A stretch of DNA of 6,036 nt, from contig SKWB01000332.1 in the NCBI GenBank assembly GCA_007129135.1, positions 1 to 6,036 on the forward strand, written 5' to 3'. Position 1 is the stretch's first letter. Each line of letters begins with the position of its first letter. The notes under the pieces are model-generated. The model was not told the origin of the DNA. It made no database searches and worked only from the letters and a program-made list of their open reading frames with translations. This DNA comes from Halococcaceae archaeon (GTDB lineage Archaea > Halobacteriota > Halobacteria > Halobacteriales > Halalkalicoccaceae). The position numbers were made by a program, and so were the translations under genes. This document shows positions 5,558 to 6,036 of this stretch, in pieces.

Positions 5558-6036
5558 GCTCTCGGTCTCGGACGTCGAGCGACGGTCGGGGCTCGAAAAG
5601 CGTTCGGACGAGACGGTCGGGGAGTATCTGACCCGGGTGGGCGAGCGAGCCGACCTCCCGCCGGCGACGGTGCGGTCGGTCGTCGACCACGTCAACCGGG
5701 AGCGCTTCGGTCCCGCGTCGTCCGGGCCGGAGGGCTCTAGTGCACCGGTCGAAGAGTACCTCAGTGCGATCGACTCCATCGATAGCGGGGCCGACCCGGA
5801 CGACACCGAGGACGAGCCCGAGCCGTCGACGGACCCCGGCGACCCAGCTGAGAACCCCTCCTCCGACCGGGTCACACCGGCCTCGGGGCAGCTCGGGAAG
5901 CCACCGGAGGACGACGGTGGGGGGGTTTCGAAGCTCGTTCTCCTGCTCCTCGCCGTCGTGCTCCTCGGTGGGCTCGTCGCGGGGGGTGCGGCACTGCTGA
6001 CCGGCGACGTCCTCCCGGGGACCGAGGACGCACCCG
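5550..6036 (+). CDS. unrecognised single-pass membrane protein with acidic linker (partial, runs off the right edge)
   Basis: The frame from ATG 5550 is open to the window end, giving 162 complete codons with no stop. Residues 1-55 look like a small helical domain; the stretch EYLTRVGERADLPPATVRSV (25-44) has the look of a helix-turn-helix, but I cannot assign a family. Residues 56-125 are a low-complexity acidic Ser/Pro/Asp/Glu linker (GADPDDTEDEPEPSTDPGDP at 80-99). A strong transmembrane helix follows at about 127-150 (KLVLLLLAVVLLGGLVAGGA), then TGDVLPGTEDAP at the edge. The order of cytoplasmic head, disordered linker and membrane anchor suggests an extracytoplasmic part beyond the window. 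G/C-ending codons support real coding. Two short stretches, VGEYLTRVGE (23-32) and VEEYLSAIDS (67-76), share EYL spacing, possibly a repeated helix. It is the first gene after the NO reductase on the same strand, but a separate promoter-like patch precedes it, so a functional link is unproven. Confidence 0.75.
   Translation, partial: MSKLSVSDVERRSGLEKRSDETVGEYLTRVGERADLPPATVRSVVDHVNRERFGPASSGPEGSSAPVEEYLSAIDSIDSGADPDDTEDEPEPSTDPGDPAENPSSDRVTPASGQLGKPPEDDGGGVSKLVLLLLAVVLLGGLVAGGAALLTGDVLPGTEDAP

Noticed and set aside
1..6036. tRNA or rRNA genes, CRISPR arrays, insertion sequences, integrase sites
   Set aside because: No repeat-spacer pattern, transposase motifs, terminal inverted repeats or tRNA cloverleaf features were seen on either strand by eye.

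Overview
The window looks like chromosomal DNA of a haloarchaeon (class Halobacteria). GC is very high with strong G/C preference at third codon positions, the proteins are rich in Asp/Glu and poor in Lys, start codons are ATG or GTG in tightly overlapping genes, and the Mrp and NO-reductase proteins have the sequence style I know from haloarchaea. All genes lie on the + strand.

Layout: the last 37 codons of a small membrane protein (1-114) are followed by three genes that overlap by 4 bp each: an Mrp/NBP35-type Fe-S carrier ATPase (202-1308), a two-helix DUF2061 membrane protein (1305-1550) and the molybdopterin guanylyltransferase MobA (1547-2197). Both junctions are GTGA start/stop overlaps, so this is almost certainly one translationally coupled operon. 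A gap of about 118 bp follows. It holds a hairpin just after mobA, a 10-bp palindrome, a possible TATA element and a good Shine-Dalgarno, and then a large single-subunit quinol-type nitric oxide reductase (2316-5399). A further gap of about 95-150 bp, with an AT-rich promoter-like patch and a possible 20-codon leader ORF, leads to an unrecognised single-pass membrane protein (5550 onwards) that runs off the right edge.

Functionally the segment fits anaerobic nitrogen-oxide respiration. MobA makes the guanine-dinucleotide form of the molybdenum cofactor used by nitrate and DMSO reductases, Mrp delivers Fe-S clusters, and the NO reductase reduces NO to N2O. Nitrate and nitrite reductases are not visible here, so a denitrification island is an inference.

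The main oddity is the NO reductase. All heme and FeB ligands and 14 membrane helices are present in the C-terminal ~747 residues, the normal size for a complete quinol-type enzyme. Ahead of its first helix sits a further ~280-residue acidic, Cys- and Trp-free, largely helical domain that I do not recognise. The reading frame is continuous and a well-placed Shine-Dalgarno supports the early start, so this appears to be a real fusion and not a start-site artefact.
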